Of a DNA stretch of 64,000 bases, positions 18,281-26,661 are shown piece by piece. Each line of letters begins with the position of its first letter. Position 1 is the first letter of the stretch. The stretch comes from Faecalibacterium prausnitzii (GTDB lineage Bacteria > Bacillota > Clostridia > Oscillospirales > Ruminococcaceae): assembly GCF_019967995.1 (NCBI RefSeq), contig NZ_CP065377.1, forward strand, positions 1,426,001 to 1,490,000, in the 5' to 3' direction. The position numbers and the translations under genes were made by a program. The notes beneath the pieces are model-generated. The model ran no database searches. It was given only the letters and a program-made list of their open reading frames with translations, and had not been told where the DNA came from.

Positions 18281-18335
18281 AGTATAGACACGCAATGTAA
18301 AATTGGAAATCGGCAGAGTGTAAAATTCATGTAAA
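18281..18335 (-). promoter_or_regulatory. Pho-box repeats and promoter of the phosphate operon
   Basis: On the minus strand three TTTACA hexamers occur at 18335-18330, 18324-18319 and 18301-18296, the first two exactly 11 bases apart (TTTACA-N5-TTTACA), the layout of Bacillus PhoP boxes. Downstream is TATACT (18286-18281), with a poor -35 (TTTCCA at 18309-18304), as expected for an activator-dependent promoter. Confidence 0.6.
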
Positions 18336-18372
18336 GTGACAGACTTTTTCCGCTCTTCGGGGCTTACCTCCT

Positions 18373-18400
18373 ATTATAAAGGAAAATCGGGTGGATGCAA
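18373..18400 (-). promoter_or_regulatory. Possible second, constitutive promoter of the phosphate operon
   Basis: On the minus strand TTGCAT (18400-18395), a 16-base spacer and TATAAT (18378-18373), about 40 bases upstream of the Pho boxes. Confidence 0.4.
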
Positions 18401-18465
18401 GGTACGCATCCGGAAAAGCAGTAAAAACAAAACCAGTCCGGTGGAATCTCCGCCAGGCTGGTTGG

Positions 18466-18693
18466 TTAGGGTGTTTTCGGATATGGTTTCGGTTCATCGG
18501 TCAAGCCGAGAATATAATCTACGCTGGTATCGTAATATATGGCGAGTGCTTTGAGAACGTCTGTTGGAATATCGCGCTTCCCCATCTCATAATTGGAGTA
18601 ACAGACCTGTGTGCATTTCAAATAGGCCGCAAGGTCTTTCTGCATCAAATCCCGGTCTTCTCGCAAATCGCGGATGCGTTGGTACATAAGCAT
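18466..18693 (-). CDS. Small XRE-family helix-turn-helix repressor
   Basis: A 75-residue protein that is almost entirely one Cro/CI-type HTH domain: RIRDLREDRDLMQKDLAAYL, then the recognition helix region CTQVCYSNYEMGKRDIP and the hydrophobic core LKALAIYYDTSVDYILGLTD. Start could be ATG 18693 or ATG 18687 two codons later (GAGG spacing favours the latter). It is divergent from a 30-residue membrane peptide gene, and a perfect palindromic site lies between the two promoters. Its local GC is visibly lower than that of neighbours, hinting at transfer. Likely an autorepressor that also silences the peptide. Confidence 0.85.
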   Translation of the reverse strand: MLMYQRIRDLREDRDLMQKDLAAYLKCTQVCYSNYEMGKRDIPTDVLKALAIYYDTSVDYILGLTDEPKPYPKTP

Positions 18694-18723
18694 ACACCTC
18701 TACTCATGGATGCCGTTAACAAA

Positions 18724-18752
18724 AGTATAGGGAAAACATTTTGTTATATTGA
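18724..18752 (-). promoter_or_regulatory. Probable promoter of the XRE gene
   Basis: On the minus strand TATACT (18729-18724) with a weak -35 TCAATA (18752-18747) at 17 bases. The left operator arm (18735-18745) falls between the two elements. Confidence 0.45.
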
Positions 18753-18770
18753 CATATAAAACAAAATGTT
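18735..18770. promoter_or_regulatory. Palindromic operator between XRE gene and micropeptide gene
   Basis: AACATTTTGTT (18735-18745) and AACAAAATGTT (18760-18770) are perfect reverse complements, 14 bases apart, and each arm is itself nearly palindromic. One arm sits in the spacer of each divergent promoter, so bound repressor would block both. Confidence 0.7.
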
Positions 18771-18777
18771 ATATAAT
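18749..18777 (+). promoter_or_regulatory. Consensus sigma-A promoter of the micropeptide gene
   Basis: TTGACA (18749-18754), exactly 17 bases, TATAAT (18772-18777): a perfect consensus. The right operator arm fills most of its spacer. Such a strong promoter is typically kept under tight repression. Confidence 0.85.
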
Positions 18778-18844
18778 GGCGGCATGAAAAGATGATTGGA
18801 GCTCGAAATCATTAAAAAGTAAAATTGCTTGGAGGAGTAATCTT

Positions 18845-18937
18845 ATGACTTTGAACGAACTGTTTGTGTCTGCGCTCTTTTTGCTTCCGCCGATTCTCAT
18901 CGTGGTAGCGTTGGTGAAGTTTATTTTCAAAAAGTAA
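18845..18937 (+). CDS. 30-residue single-helix membrane peptide
   Basis: ATG 18845 follows GGAGGAG by 9 bases and opens a 30-codon frame ending TAA at 18935-18937. The peptide has a short polar start (MTLNEL), an unbroken hydrophobic core of about 20 residues containing PP, and a basic end KFIFKK, which predicts one membrane helix with the C-terminus inside. A perfect promoter and a strong terminator bracket it, so it is a real transcription unit. The shape recalls type I toxin peptides (Ldr/Fst-like), but no homologue is recognised; a regulatory or signalling micropeptide is equally possible. Confidence 0.7.
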   Translation: MTLNELFVSALFLLPPILIVVALVKFIFKK

Positions 18938-18962
18938 ATAAACCAACGAACTCGGAAGTGCG

Positions 18963-19017
18963 AAACACCCTGTTCACTGCACAGTAGAAACTGTGCAGCG
19001 AGCAGGGTGTTTTGCTG
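18963..19017 (+). terminator. Strong terminator after the micropeptide
   Basis: AAACACCCTG (18963-18972) pairs with CAGGGTGTTT (19004-19013), with an inner ACTGCACAG/CTGTGCAG stem, followed by a T-rich tract. Confidence 0.85.
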
Positions 19018-19075
19018 TTTTGGATCATATCAGGAAGATGTCAACATTTGATAGGAACTTTTCCCAAAAGAATCA

Positions 19076-19104
19076 TTGTAATCCGAAACCATCTCGTTTA
19101 TAAT
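19076..19104 (+). promoter_or_regulatory. Sigma-A promoter of the hprK operon
   Basis: TTGTAA (19076-19081), 17-base spacer, TATAAT (19099-19104); start codon 65 bases further on. Confidence 0.7.
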
Positions 19105-19168
19105 AAGAGAAGGAATGCCTGCGGGAGGGTCTGCCCGCAGTTGAGGAATACACGCAGGAGGAAGAACG

Positions 19169-20104
19169 ATGGCGAATTTTACCGTTTCGCTCAAGAAGCT
19201 GACCGAAAAGGTCAGCATGGATGTGGTCTACGCTCCGCAGGACCTCGAAAACATCAGCGTCGAGATCGCGGAAGTCAACCGTCCGGGTCTGTTCCTGGCG
19301 GGCTATTACGATTACTTTGATAAACTGCGGCTGCAGATCATGGGTCTGGCCGAGATGAACTTCCTGTCCGGCCTTTCGCCGGAAAAGCGCTACGAAGCGC
19401 TGGACCAGCTGTTCCGTCAGCAGCCGCCGGCTGTCATCGTGAGCCGCAGCGAGGAGCTGAAACCGTTCCCGGAGATGCAGGAGCTGGCCAGAAAGCACGG
19501 CGTGGCGCTGCTGCGCTCCAACGAAACGACCTGCACCCTGATGGGCAGCATCATCAGTGTGCTGAACCTGGAGCTGGCCCCCCGCATCACCCGCCACGGT
19601 GTGCTGGTTGAGGTGTACGGCGAGGGCATCCTCATTCTGGGCGACAGCGGCATCGGCAAGAGCGAGCTGGCGATCGAGCTGGTCAAGCGCGGCCACCGCC
19701 TTGTGGCCGACGATGCTGTGGAGCTGCGCAAGGTCTCGAACCGCCAGATCATGGGCACGGCCCCGGAGAACATCCGCCACTTCATTGAGCTGCGCGGCAT
19801 CGGCATCGTCAATGTGGCCCGCGTGTTCGGTGTGGGCGCGGTCAAGGTGAGCGAGAGTCTGGATCTCGTGGTCCAGCTGGAAGCCTGGGACCCCACCAAA
19901 AACTATCAGCGCACCGGTCTCGAAAGCGAGTATTACGAGATCCTGGGCGTCAACATCCCCAGCACCAGCATCCCGGTCTCGCCGGGACGCAACCTCGCCG
20001 TTGTGCTGGAAACGGCGGCCATCAACAACCGCCAGAAGAAGATGGGCTACAACGCCGCCAAGGAGCTGCTCATCCGTCTGGGCCTCGAAGGCACCATCGA
20101 ATAA
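19169..20104 (+). CDS. hprK: HPr kinase/phosphorylase
   Basis: HprK phosphorylates HPr on Ser46 and reverses it, driving carbon catabolite control in Firmicutes. The 311-residue protein has an N-terminal regulatory domain and a C-terminal catalytic domain with Walker A GDSGIGKS at 158-165, the acid/base region HRLVADDAVELR, and the HprK signature ELRGIGIVNVARVFG. The end region (VSPGRNLAVVLETAAINNRQKKMGYNA) matches the allosteric C-terminus. Ribosome binding site GGAGGAAG before the ATG. It heads a tight operon with murB, rapZ, whiA and dnaE. Confidence 0.96.
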   Translation: MANFTVSLKKLTEKVSMDVVYAPQDLENISVEIAEVNRPGLFLAGYYDYFDKLRLQIMGLAEMNFLSGLSPEKRYEALDQLFRQQPPAVIVSRSEELKPFPEMQELARKHGVALLRSNETTCTLMGSIISVLNLELAPRITRHGVLVEVYGEGILILGDSGIGKSELAIELVKRGHRLVADDAVELRKVSNRQIMGTAPENIRHFIELRGIGIVNVARVFGVGAVKVSESLDLVVQLEAWDPTKNYQRTGLESEYYEILGVNIPSTSIPVSPGRNLAVVLETAAINNRQKKMGYNAAKELLIRLGLEGTIE

Positions 20105-20134
20105 GATTCTCATACGAAAAGGAACGAAGCGTTT

Positions 20135-21073
20135 ATGGAACGATTGAAACAACAGCTGCAGGCCGAAGGCATTGCCTACCGGGCAGACGAGCCGCTGGCA
20201 GCCCACTGCACCTTTAAGATCGGCGGCCCGGCGGATGTGTTCGCCCTGCCGGAGACCGAAGAGCAGCTCTGCCGCGCGATCGCACTCTGCAAAGAGCAGG
20301 GCGTGAAGTACTACCTGCTGGGCAACGGCAGCAACATTCTGTTTGAGGATGCCGGTTACCGGGGCGTGGTCATTGATACCATGGCCCTGAAAATGGGCAT
20401 CGGCTTTCTGGAACAGGTCGCGCATCCGGGGGCAGCGCCGGGCGAGGTCTATGATGCTGTGGTTGCCGGTGCGGGCCTGAAGCTTTCGAGCCTGTGCACC
20501 GCCGCACTGGAAAACAGCCTGACCGGGCTGGAATTTGCCTACGGCATCCCCGGCACGGTGGGCGGTGCGGTCTATATGAACGCCGGAGCCTACGGCGGCG
20601 AGATGAAGGATGTGCTGCAATCGGTGCGGTATCTGACGCAGGACGGCGATGTCGTGGAGGCAGAGGCTGCCGTGCTCGACCTTTCCTACCGGCACAGCAT
20701 CTTTGAGGAAAACGGCGGCTGCATCCTGAGCGCACAGTTCCATCTGAAGCGGGGCGACCCGGACGCCATCAAAGCCCGGATGAACGAGCTGATGGCAAAG
20801 CGGGTAGAAAAGCAGCCGCTTGACAAGCCCAGCGCCGGCAGCACCTTCAAGCGCCCGGCGGGCGCGTTTGCGGCGGCCCTCATCGACCAGTGCGGCTTGC
20901 GTGGTTTCCGCCACGGCGGCGCGGCTGTCAGCGAGAAGCACTGCGGCTTCGTGGTGAACCTGGGCGGCGCGACCTGTGCTGATGTGCTGGCCCTGTGCGA
21001 CGAGGTGCGGGCCATCGTAAAGGAAAAGACCGGGTTCGACCTGGAAAAAGAGATTCGTGTCGTGAAAGCATAA
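20135..21073 (+). CDS. murB: UDP-N-acetylenolpyruvoylglucosamine reductase
   Basis: MurB reduces UDP-GlcNAc-enolpyruvate to UDP-MurNAc with NADPH and FAD, the second committed step of peptidoglycan synthesis. The 312-residue product shows the FAD-binding motifs GNGSNILF near 67 and GIPGTVGGAVYMNAGAYGGEM near 143, the catalytic-serine segment SAGSTFKRP near 230 and the C-terminal acid region. The layout fits the shorter Firmicute-type MurB. Start ATG 20135 is 30 bases after hprK; rapZ begins 12 bases after its stop. Confidence 0.95.
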   Translation: MERLKQQLQAEGIAYRADEPLAAHCTFKIGGPADVFALPETEEQLCRAIALCKEQGVKYYLLGNGSNILFEDAGYRGVVIDTMALKMGIGFLEQVAHPGAAPGEVYDAVVAGAGLKLSSLCTAALENSLTGLEFAYGIPGTVGGAVYMNAGAYGGEMKDVLQSVRYLTQDGDVVEAEAAVLDLSYRHSIFEENGGCILSAQFHLKRGDPDAIKARMNELMAKRVEKQPLDKPSAGSTFKRPAGAFAAALIDQCGLRGFRHGGAAVSEKHCGFVVNLGGATCADVLALCDEVRAIVKEKTGFDLEKEIRVVKA

Positions 21074-21085
21074 GAGGGAAGAGAA

Positions 21086-21949
21086 ATGGATCTGCTGATC
21101 GTAAGCGGGCTTTCCGGCGCAGGAAAGTCTGTGGCTATGAATGCGCTGGAAGATATCGGCTTTTTCTGCATCGACAATGTCCCGGCGGAACTGCTGCCGA
21201 GCATCACCGCATTCTCCAAAGCCGGTGACAACAAGCTGAAGCGGGTGGCGCTGTCCATGGACGTGCGCGGCTGCCGTTCCAGCGAGGAGATCGAAAAGGC
21301 GCTCGACCTGCTGGACCAGCAGGGGATCGCCTACGAGATCCTCTTCCTCGACGCACCGGACGATGTGCTGATGCGCCGTTACAGCGAGACCCGCCGCCGC
21401 CACCCGATCAGCATTGCGGAGGGCATCTCCACGCGGGAAGCCTTTCAGAAGGAGCACCAGATCCTCCGCCCTTTTAAGGAGCGTGCGAATTATATCGTGG
21501 ATACGGCGCTGCTCTCCACCGCGCAGAACAAGGAGCGCATCTGCGAACTCTTTGTGCAGAACGGCGGGGCGCGGAGTGCGATGCGGCTGACGGTGATGTC
21601 GTTCGGCTTCAAGTTCGGCGTCCCGGCGGACGCAGACCTGGTGCTGGATGTGCGCTGCCTGCCCAATCCGTTCTATGTCCCGGATCTGAAGTTCAAGACC
21701 GGCCTGGATCAGGAGGTCGTGGATTTCGTCATGGGCAAACCGGAGGCGCAGGAACTGCTGCGCCGGTACGAAGCATTTCTGGAATATGCCCTGCCGCTCT
21801 ACGTCAAGGAGGGCAAGAGCCAGCTGACCATTGCCGTGGGGTGCACGGGCGGCAAACACCGCTCCATCACCTTTGCGCGGAAGATCGCGGAATACTGCGA
21901 GGGCCTGGGCTACCAGCCCGGCGTCCAGCACCGCGATGCCTCCCGCTGA
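21086..21949 (+). CDS. rapZ: RapZ/YvcJ family nucleotide-binding protein
   Basis: A 287-residue P-loop protein: Walker A GLSGAGKS at about 8-15, IDNVPAELLP, LFLDAPDDVLMRRYSETRR, the family signature DVRCLPNPFY near 188 and the C-terminal GCTGGKHRS motif that in E. coli RapZ contributes to RNA and metabolite binding. In E. coli it targets small RNAs to RNase E; in Firmicutes (YvcJ) the role is less clear, and the protein hydrolyses nucleotides. Sits between murB and whiA, as in many Firmicutes, although the usual yvcK gene is missing. Confidence 0.95.
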   Translation: MDLLIVSGLSGAGKSVAMNALEDIGFFCIDNVPAELLPSITAFSKAGDNKLKRVALSMDVRGCRSSEEIEKALDLLDQQGIAYEILFLDAPDDVLMRRYSETRRRHPISIAEGISTREAFQKEHQILRPFKERANYIVDTALLSTAQNKERICELFVQNGGARSAMRLTVMSFGFKFGVPADADLVLDVRCLPNPFYVPDLKFKTGLDQEVVDFVMGKPEAQELLRRYEAFLEYALPLYVKEGKSQLTIAVGCTGGKHRSITFARKIAEYCEGLGYQPGVQHRDASR

Positions 21950-21977
21950 ACGGCCAGATCAAAGAAGGAACGACAAG

Positions 21978-22910
21978 ATGAGTTTTGCATCCCAGGCACG
22001 GGAAGAGATCGCGCAGCACAGCCTGCAATTGCAGAAAGACTGCTGCGTCCGCGCGGCGGCCTACGGCATCGCCTGCTTTGCCAAATATTTCGACGCCAAG
22101 GGCCTTGTGCTCCAGACGGAGCAGGAGCTGACCGCCCGCATGGCCGAGCAGCTGTTTGCCCGCTGCGGCGTCCGGGGCACCATTCTGGAAAAGAGCCGCC
22201 CCAGCGGGGTGGTGTACGAGTTTGGCATCCGGGAGCCTGAACAGGTGGCGCGGCTGCATGAACTGTTCGGCACCACCGGCAGTGAGACGAGCTTGCAGAT
22301 CGACCCCCGGATGATCCGCTGTCAGACCTGCGTCAGCGCCTACATCGGCATGGCGTTTCTCTGCGGCGGAACCGTCACAGACCCAAAAAAAGAATACAAC
22401 ATCGAATTTTTAACGAGCCGCACCAATCTCGCCAGAGACTTTGAAGCGTTGCTGGCCGAGCACGAGTTTGCGCCCCACCGCACCCGCCGCAACGGCGTGA
22501 ACCTGGTTTACGTCAAGAGCTGCGCCAACGTGGAGCGCATTCTGGCGTTTATGGGGGCGGCCCAGGCGGCAGCGCAGATCAATGCGCAGAAAGCCGTGAA
22601 GCAGATGCGGAACCAGATCAACCGCCACACCAACTGCGATACCGCCAACCTCGGCAAAACAGCCCGCGCCAACGCGCAGACGCTGAAAGCCATCCGCTTT
22701 TTGCAGGAGCAGAATGCGCTGGAGACCCTGCCGGAGGTGCTGCAGCAGGCAGCAGCAAAGCGGCTGGAAAATCCGGATCTCTCGTTGACGGCGCTCTGTG
22801 CCTGCTTTGACCCGCCGGTCAGCAAATCGGGGCTGTCGCATCGGATGAAAAAGCTGGAACTGCTGGCGCAGACCATGCGGGAACGGTTGGAACAGGAGGC
22901 AACGAAGTGA
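21978..22910 (+). CDS. whiA: WhiA family DNA-binding protein
   Basis: WhiA proteins combine a degenerate LAGLIDADG homing-endonuclease-like fold with a C-terminal helix-turn-helix; they affect chromosome segregation and division in Bacillus and sporulation in Streptomyces. The 310-residue protein has the WhiA N-terminal start SFASQAREEIA, the middle FLCGGTVTDPKKEYNIEF segment and the C-terminal HTH (LSLTALCACFDPPVSKSGLSHRMKKL, near 265-295). I start at ATG 21978; upstream codons in frame overlap rapZ and are not conserved. The stop overlaps the dnaE start by four bases. Confidence 0.95.
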   Translation: MSFASQAREEIAQHSLQLQKDCCVRAAAYGIACFAKYFDAKGLVLQTEQELTARMAEQLFARCGVRGTILEKSRPSGVVYEFGIREPEQVARLHELFGTTGSETSLQIDPRMIRCQTCVSAYIGMAFLCGGTVTDPKKEYNIEFLTSRTNLARDFEALLAEHEFAPHRTRRNGVNLVYVKSCANVERILAFMGAAQAAAQINAQKAVKQMRNQINRHTNCDTANLGKTARANAQTLKAIRFLQEQNALETLPEVLQQAAAKRLENPDLSLTALCACFDPPVSKSGLSHRMKKLELLAQTMRERLEQEATK

Positions 22911-25900
22911 GCGAGATCAGCGAAAACAATCACCTGGGGCGGGATTTCGTCCACCTCCATATCCACACGGAGTACAGCCTGTTGGACGGTGCCTGTCGCA
23001 TCGACCAGCTGATGGACCGCGTGAAGGAGTGCGGGCAGACGGCCATCGCCTGCACCGACCACGGTGTCATGTACGGCTGTGTGCAGTTTTACAAAGCGGC
23101 CCAAAAAGCGGGCATCAAGCCCATCATCGGCTGCGAAGTCTACGTTGCCACCCGCACCCGGTTCGATAAGGTCAACAAGATCGACGGCAACAACCATCTG
23201 ATCCTGCTGTGCAAAAATGAGACCGGCTACAAGAACCTCATCAAGATGGTCTCCGCAGCCTTCACCGAGGGGTTTTACTCCAAGCCCCGCGTTGATAAGC
23301 AGCTGCTCGAACAATACCACGAAGGGCTTATCTGCCTTTCGGCCTGTCTGGCGGGCGAGATCCCGCAGGCCATTCTGGCGGGGGACTACGAGCGGGCAAA
23401 AAACGCGGCGCTGTGGTACCGGGACCTGTTTGGCGAAGGCAATTACTACATTGAGCTGCAGGACCACGGCCTGGAAGAGGACACCATCGTTCTGCCCCAG
23501 CTCATCAAGCTGGCGCGGGAGACGGGCATCCCCATGGCCGCCACCAACGACTCCCACTATCTGCGCAGGGAAGACGCCAAGATGCAGAGCATCCTTCTCT
23601 GCATCCAGACCGGCAAGACGATGCAGGACGCCGATAAGATGGAGTTCCAGACCGATGAGTTTTACGTCAAGACGACGGATGAAATGTACGATCTGTTCGC
23701 CATGGTGCCAGAGGCCTGCGAAAACACCCAGAAGATCGCGGACCAGTGTAACTTTGATTTTGACTTCGGCCACACCAAGATCCCCTACTACAAAGCACCC
23801 AACGGGATGGACAATCAGGCCTTTTTTGAAAAGCTCTGCTGGGAGGGTCTGGAGCGCCGCTACGGCCCCGATGTCCCGCAGGCCAACAAAGACCGCCTGA
23901 CCTACGAGATCGGCGTGGTCAAGACGATGGGCTACACGAACTACTATCTGATCGTCTGGGATTATATCAACTACGCCAAGAGCCAGGGCATCCCGGTGGG
24001 GCCGGGCCGTGGTTCCGGTGCGGGCAGCATTGCGGCCTACAGCGTCGGCATCACCGACATCGACCCCATCCGCTACAACCTCATCTTCGAGCGTTTCCTG
24101 AACCCCGAACGTGTCAGTATGCCCGACTTCGATGTGGACTTCTGCTATGAACGCCGTCAGGAAGTCATCGACTACGTCAACCGGAAATACGGTGCTGACC
24201 ATGTGGCGCAGATCGTCACCTTTGGCACCATGGCCGCCCGCAACGCCATCCGTGACGTGGGCCGTGTGATGGGGATGCCCTATCAGGACGTGGATGTGGT
24301 CGCAAAGCAGGTCCCGATGGAACTGAAGATGACGCTGAAGCGCGCATTGGAAGTCTCGGCTGAGCTGAAGCGGATGTACGACACCGACCCGAAGGTCCAG
24401 GAACTGATCGACACGGCCCTCAAGGTGGAGGGAATGCCGCGCCATGCGTCCACCCACGCGGCGGGCGTCGTCATCACCCCGGAACCGACCGACTACTATC
24501 TGCCCCTCGCCACCAACGACGGTCTGCCTGTGACCCAGTTCAACATGACCGAGATCGAGGAGCTTGGCCTGCTGAAGATGGACTTCCTCGGTCTGCGCAC
24601 ACTGACGGTCATTCGGGATGCGGAAACGGCCATCCAGAAAAAAGAGCCGGATTTCTCCGTTGCAGCGCTCGATTACGATGACCCGGAGACCTACAAAATG
24701 CTGGGTCAGGGCGAGACGGAGGGCGTGTTCCAGCTCGAATCTTCGGGCATGAAGCAGGTCCTCGTAGGGCTGCAGCCGCAGAACCTGGAAGATGTCATCG
24801 CACTCATCAGTCTGTACCGCCCCGGCCCGATGGATTCCATCCCGACCTATCTGCGCAACCGCCACGAGCCGGAAAAGATCAGCTACAAGACCCCGCAGCT
24901 GGCCCACATTCTGGATGTGACCAACGGCTGCATCGTCTATCAGGAGCAGGTCATGCAGATCTTCCGTGAGCTGGCAGGCTTTTCGTTCGGGCAGGCAGAC
25001 AATGTCCGCCGCGCCATGAGCAAGAAGAAACATGCGGTCATGGAAGCGGAGCGGGAACACTTTGTTCACGGCTGCACCGAGCCCGGCCACGAATGCCCCG
25101 GCTGCGTGGCCAACGGCATCTCGGAAAAGGTCGCCAACGAGATCTATGACGAAATGTCGAGCTTTGCGTCCTATGCGTTCAACAAGAGCCATGCGGCCTG
25201 CTATGCGTATGTCGCATTCCAGACGGCCTATCTCAAGTGCCATTATCCCAGCGAGTTCATGGCGGCCTTGCTGACCAGTGTGCTCGATAATACCGATAAG
25301 GTCATCGAGTATTCGGGCGAGTGTGCCCGTCTGGGCATCCGGGTGCTCCCGCCGGATATCAACATCTCGAACGGCGGCTTTACGGCGGATGCCAGGGGGC
25401 AGATCCGATTCGGCCTGAACGCGGTCAAGAGCGTGGGCCGCAATCTTGTGGAACGCATCGTGGAAGAGCGTGGGGAAAAGCCCTATGCCAGCCTGTATGA
25501 TTTCTGCAAGCGGCTGTACGGCAACGAAATGAACCGCCGGGCCGTGGAAAGCCTCGTCAAGGCGGGCGCATTCGACAGCATGGGCGAGAACCGCCACAGC
25601 CTCGTGGAGGCCGTGGATGGAATCATCAAGAGCGTGGAGAGTGACTCCCGGCGGAATCTGGACGGGCAGCTCGACCTGTTTTCGCTGATGAGCGGGGGAA
25701 CACAGAGCACGTCGAAGGATGTATATGAGATCCGGCACCTCGAAGAATATTCCCATACCGAACTGCTGCAGCAGGAAAAAGAGGTCAGCGGCCTGTACCT
25801 GTCCGGCCACCCGCTGGATGCGTACCGGGAGCAGTCGGCAAAGTTTGCGACCCATTCCATCAAGGCCCTGACCGGCGAGGAAGCGCATGGGCTGGACAAC

Positions 25901-26422
25901 GCCCATGTCCGCATCGTCTGCACCATTGTCAAGAGCCGGATGATGACCACCAAGTCGAACAGCCTGATGGCCTTTACCAGCGTGGAAGACCTGACCGGCA
26001 CGATGGAGGTCATCGTCTTCCCGAAGGTGCTGGAGGTCTTCCGGGATGCCATCCGGGAAAATGCCGTTGTGGTCATCGAGGGGCGTCTGTCGGTCCGCGA
26101 GGACGAGCCGTCCAAGCTGATGGCCGAAAGCATCTCGCCCATTGAAGGCTACGACCCCAAGCACCCGCAGGCGAACCGTCCGGACCGGATGCGGGATGCG
26201 GCCCAGCGGCTCTATATCCGTCTGCCGTCGCGCAGCTGCCCGCAGTATGCAAAAGTCGTCAACCTGCTGGAGATTTTTGACGGTGATATGCCGGTCATCT
26301 TTTATCTGGAGGACACCAAACAGAAGCTTGCGGCCCCCCGCAGGCTGTATACCTCCGGCCATCCGCTCTTCTTCCAGGAGCTGCGGCGTCTGGTCGGCGA
26401 AAAGAATGTTGCAACAAAATAA
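22907..26422 (+). CDS. dnaE: DNA polymerase III alpha subunit, DnaE type
   Basis: A 1171-residue replicative-type polymerase. The N-terminal PHP domain starts HIHTEYSLLDGACRI with TDHGVMYG; the polymerase core has GPGRGSGAGSI and the catalytic aspartates in PDFDVDFCYERR; the helix-hairpin-helix and OB-fold parts lie at the C-terminus (SLMAFTSVEDLTG). It lacks the exonuclease insert of PolC, so it is the DnaE (lagging-strand/primer-extending) class in Firmicutes. GTG start at 22907 overlaps the whiA stop (GTGA) and follows GGAGG, so the two are coupled. Confidence 0.96.
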   Translation: MSEISENNHLGRDFVHLHIHTEYSLLDGACRIDQLMDRVKECGQTAIACTDHGVMYGCVQFYKAAQKAGIKPIIGCEVYVATRTRFDKVNKIDGNNHLILLCKNETGYKNLIKMVSAAFTEGFYSKPRVDKQLLEQYHEGLICLSACLAGEIPQAILAGDYERAKNAALWYRDLFGEGNYYIELQDHGLEEDTIVLPQLIKLARETGIPMAATNDSHYLRREDAKMQSILLCIQTGKTMQDADKMEFQTDEFYVKTTDEMYDLFAMVPEACENTQKIADQCNFDFDFGHTKIPYYKAPNGMDNQAFFEKLCWEGLERRYGPDVPQANKDRLTYEIGVVKTMGYTNYYLIVWDYINYAKSQGIPVGPGRGSGAGSIAAYSVGITDIDPIRYNLIFERFLNPERVSMPDFDVDFCYERRQEVIDYVNRKYGADHVAQIVTFGTMAARNAIRDVGRVMGMPYQDVDVVAKQVPMELKMTLKRALEVSAELKRMYDTDPKVQELIDTALKVEGMPRHASTHAAGVVITPEPTDYYLPLATNDGLPVTQFNMTEIEELGLLKMDFLGLRTLTVIRDAETAIQKKEPDFSVAALDYDDPETYKMLGQGETEGVFQLESSGMKQVLVGLQPQNLEDVIALISLYRPGPMDSIPTYLRNRHEPEKISYKTPQLAHILDVTNGCIVYQEQVMQIFRELAGFSFGQADNVRRAMSKKKHAVMEAEREHFVHGCTEPGHECPGCVANGISEKVANEIYDEMSSFASYAFNKSHAACYAYVAFQTAYLKCHYPSEFMAALLTSVLDNTDKVIEYSGECARLGIRVLPPDINISNGGFTADARGQIRFGLNAVKSVGRNLVERIVEERGEKPYASLYDFCKRLYGNEMNRRAVESLVKAGAFDSMGENRHSLVEAVDGIIKSVESDSRRNLDGQLDLFSLMSGGTQSTSKDVYEIRHLEEYSHTELLQQEKEVSGLYLSGHPLDAYREQSAKFATHSIKALTGEEAHGLDNAHVRIVCTIVKSRMMTTKSNSLMAFTSVEDLTGTMEVIVFPKVLEVFRDAIRENAVVVIEGRLSVREDEPSKLMAESISPIEGYDPKHPQANRPDRMRDAAQRLYIRLPSRSCPQYAKVVNLLEIFDGDMPVIFYLEDTKQKLAAPRRLYTSGHPLFFQELRRLVGEKNVATK

Positions 26423-26525
26423 CATGCCATGGAACGAATCGTGCAGATGCAACTTTCATAAAAATCATCGCATCTTCGCAGCAAAGCATACTTTAACAAA
26501 ATTTTAACAGAGTTTCAAAAAGGTA

Positions 26526-26624
26526 TTGGATTCACAGGAAAACTGTGCTATAATAATTCAAGGCAAGTCGTATCAGAAATGAGCAAAGCAATGGAGCAGT
26601 GTCAGGAAGAAGGGGCACTGCTCC
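26526..26624 (+). promoter_or_regulatory. pfkA promoter and leader hairpin
   Basis: TTGGAT (26526-26531), 17 bases, TATAAT (26549-26554). In the leader, GGAGCAGTG (26593-26601) and CACTGCTCC (26616-26624) form a perfect 9-bp stem ending directly at the first ribosome binding-like GAGGTGA. No U-run follows. The rest of the 240-base dnaE-pfkA gap shows no gene and no clear dnaE terminator. Confidence 0.6.
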
Positions 26625-26661
26625 GAGGTGAATGAAGAAACAATTGGAGGGAATCTCTCTT

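Noticed and set aside
22508-26452. Minus-strand open frame of about 1300 codons opposite whiA and dnaE
   Set aside because: It is the shadow of GC-ending codon bias: TTA, CTA and TCA codons are almost absent in the sense genes, so the antisense frame has no stops. The translation has no recognisable domain and no ribosome binding site.
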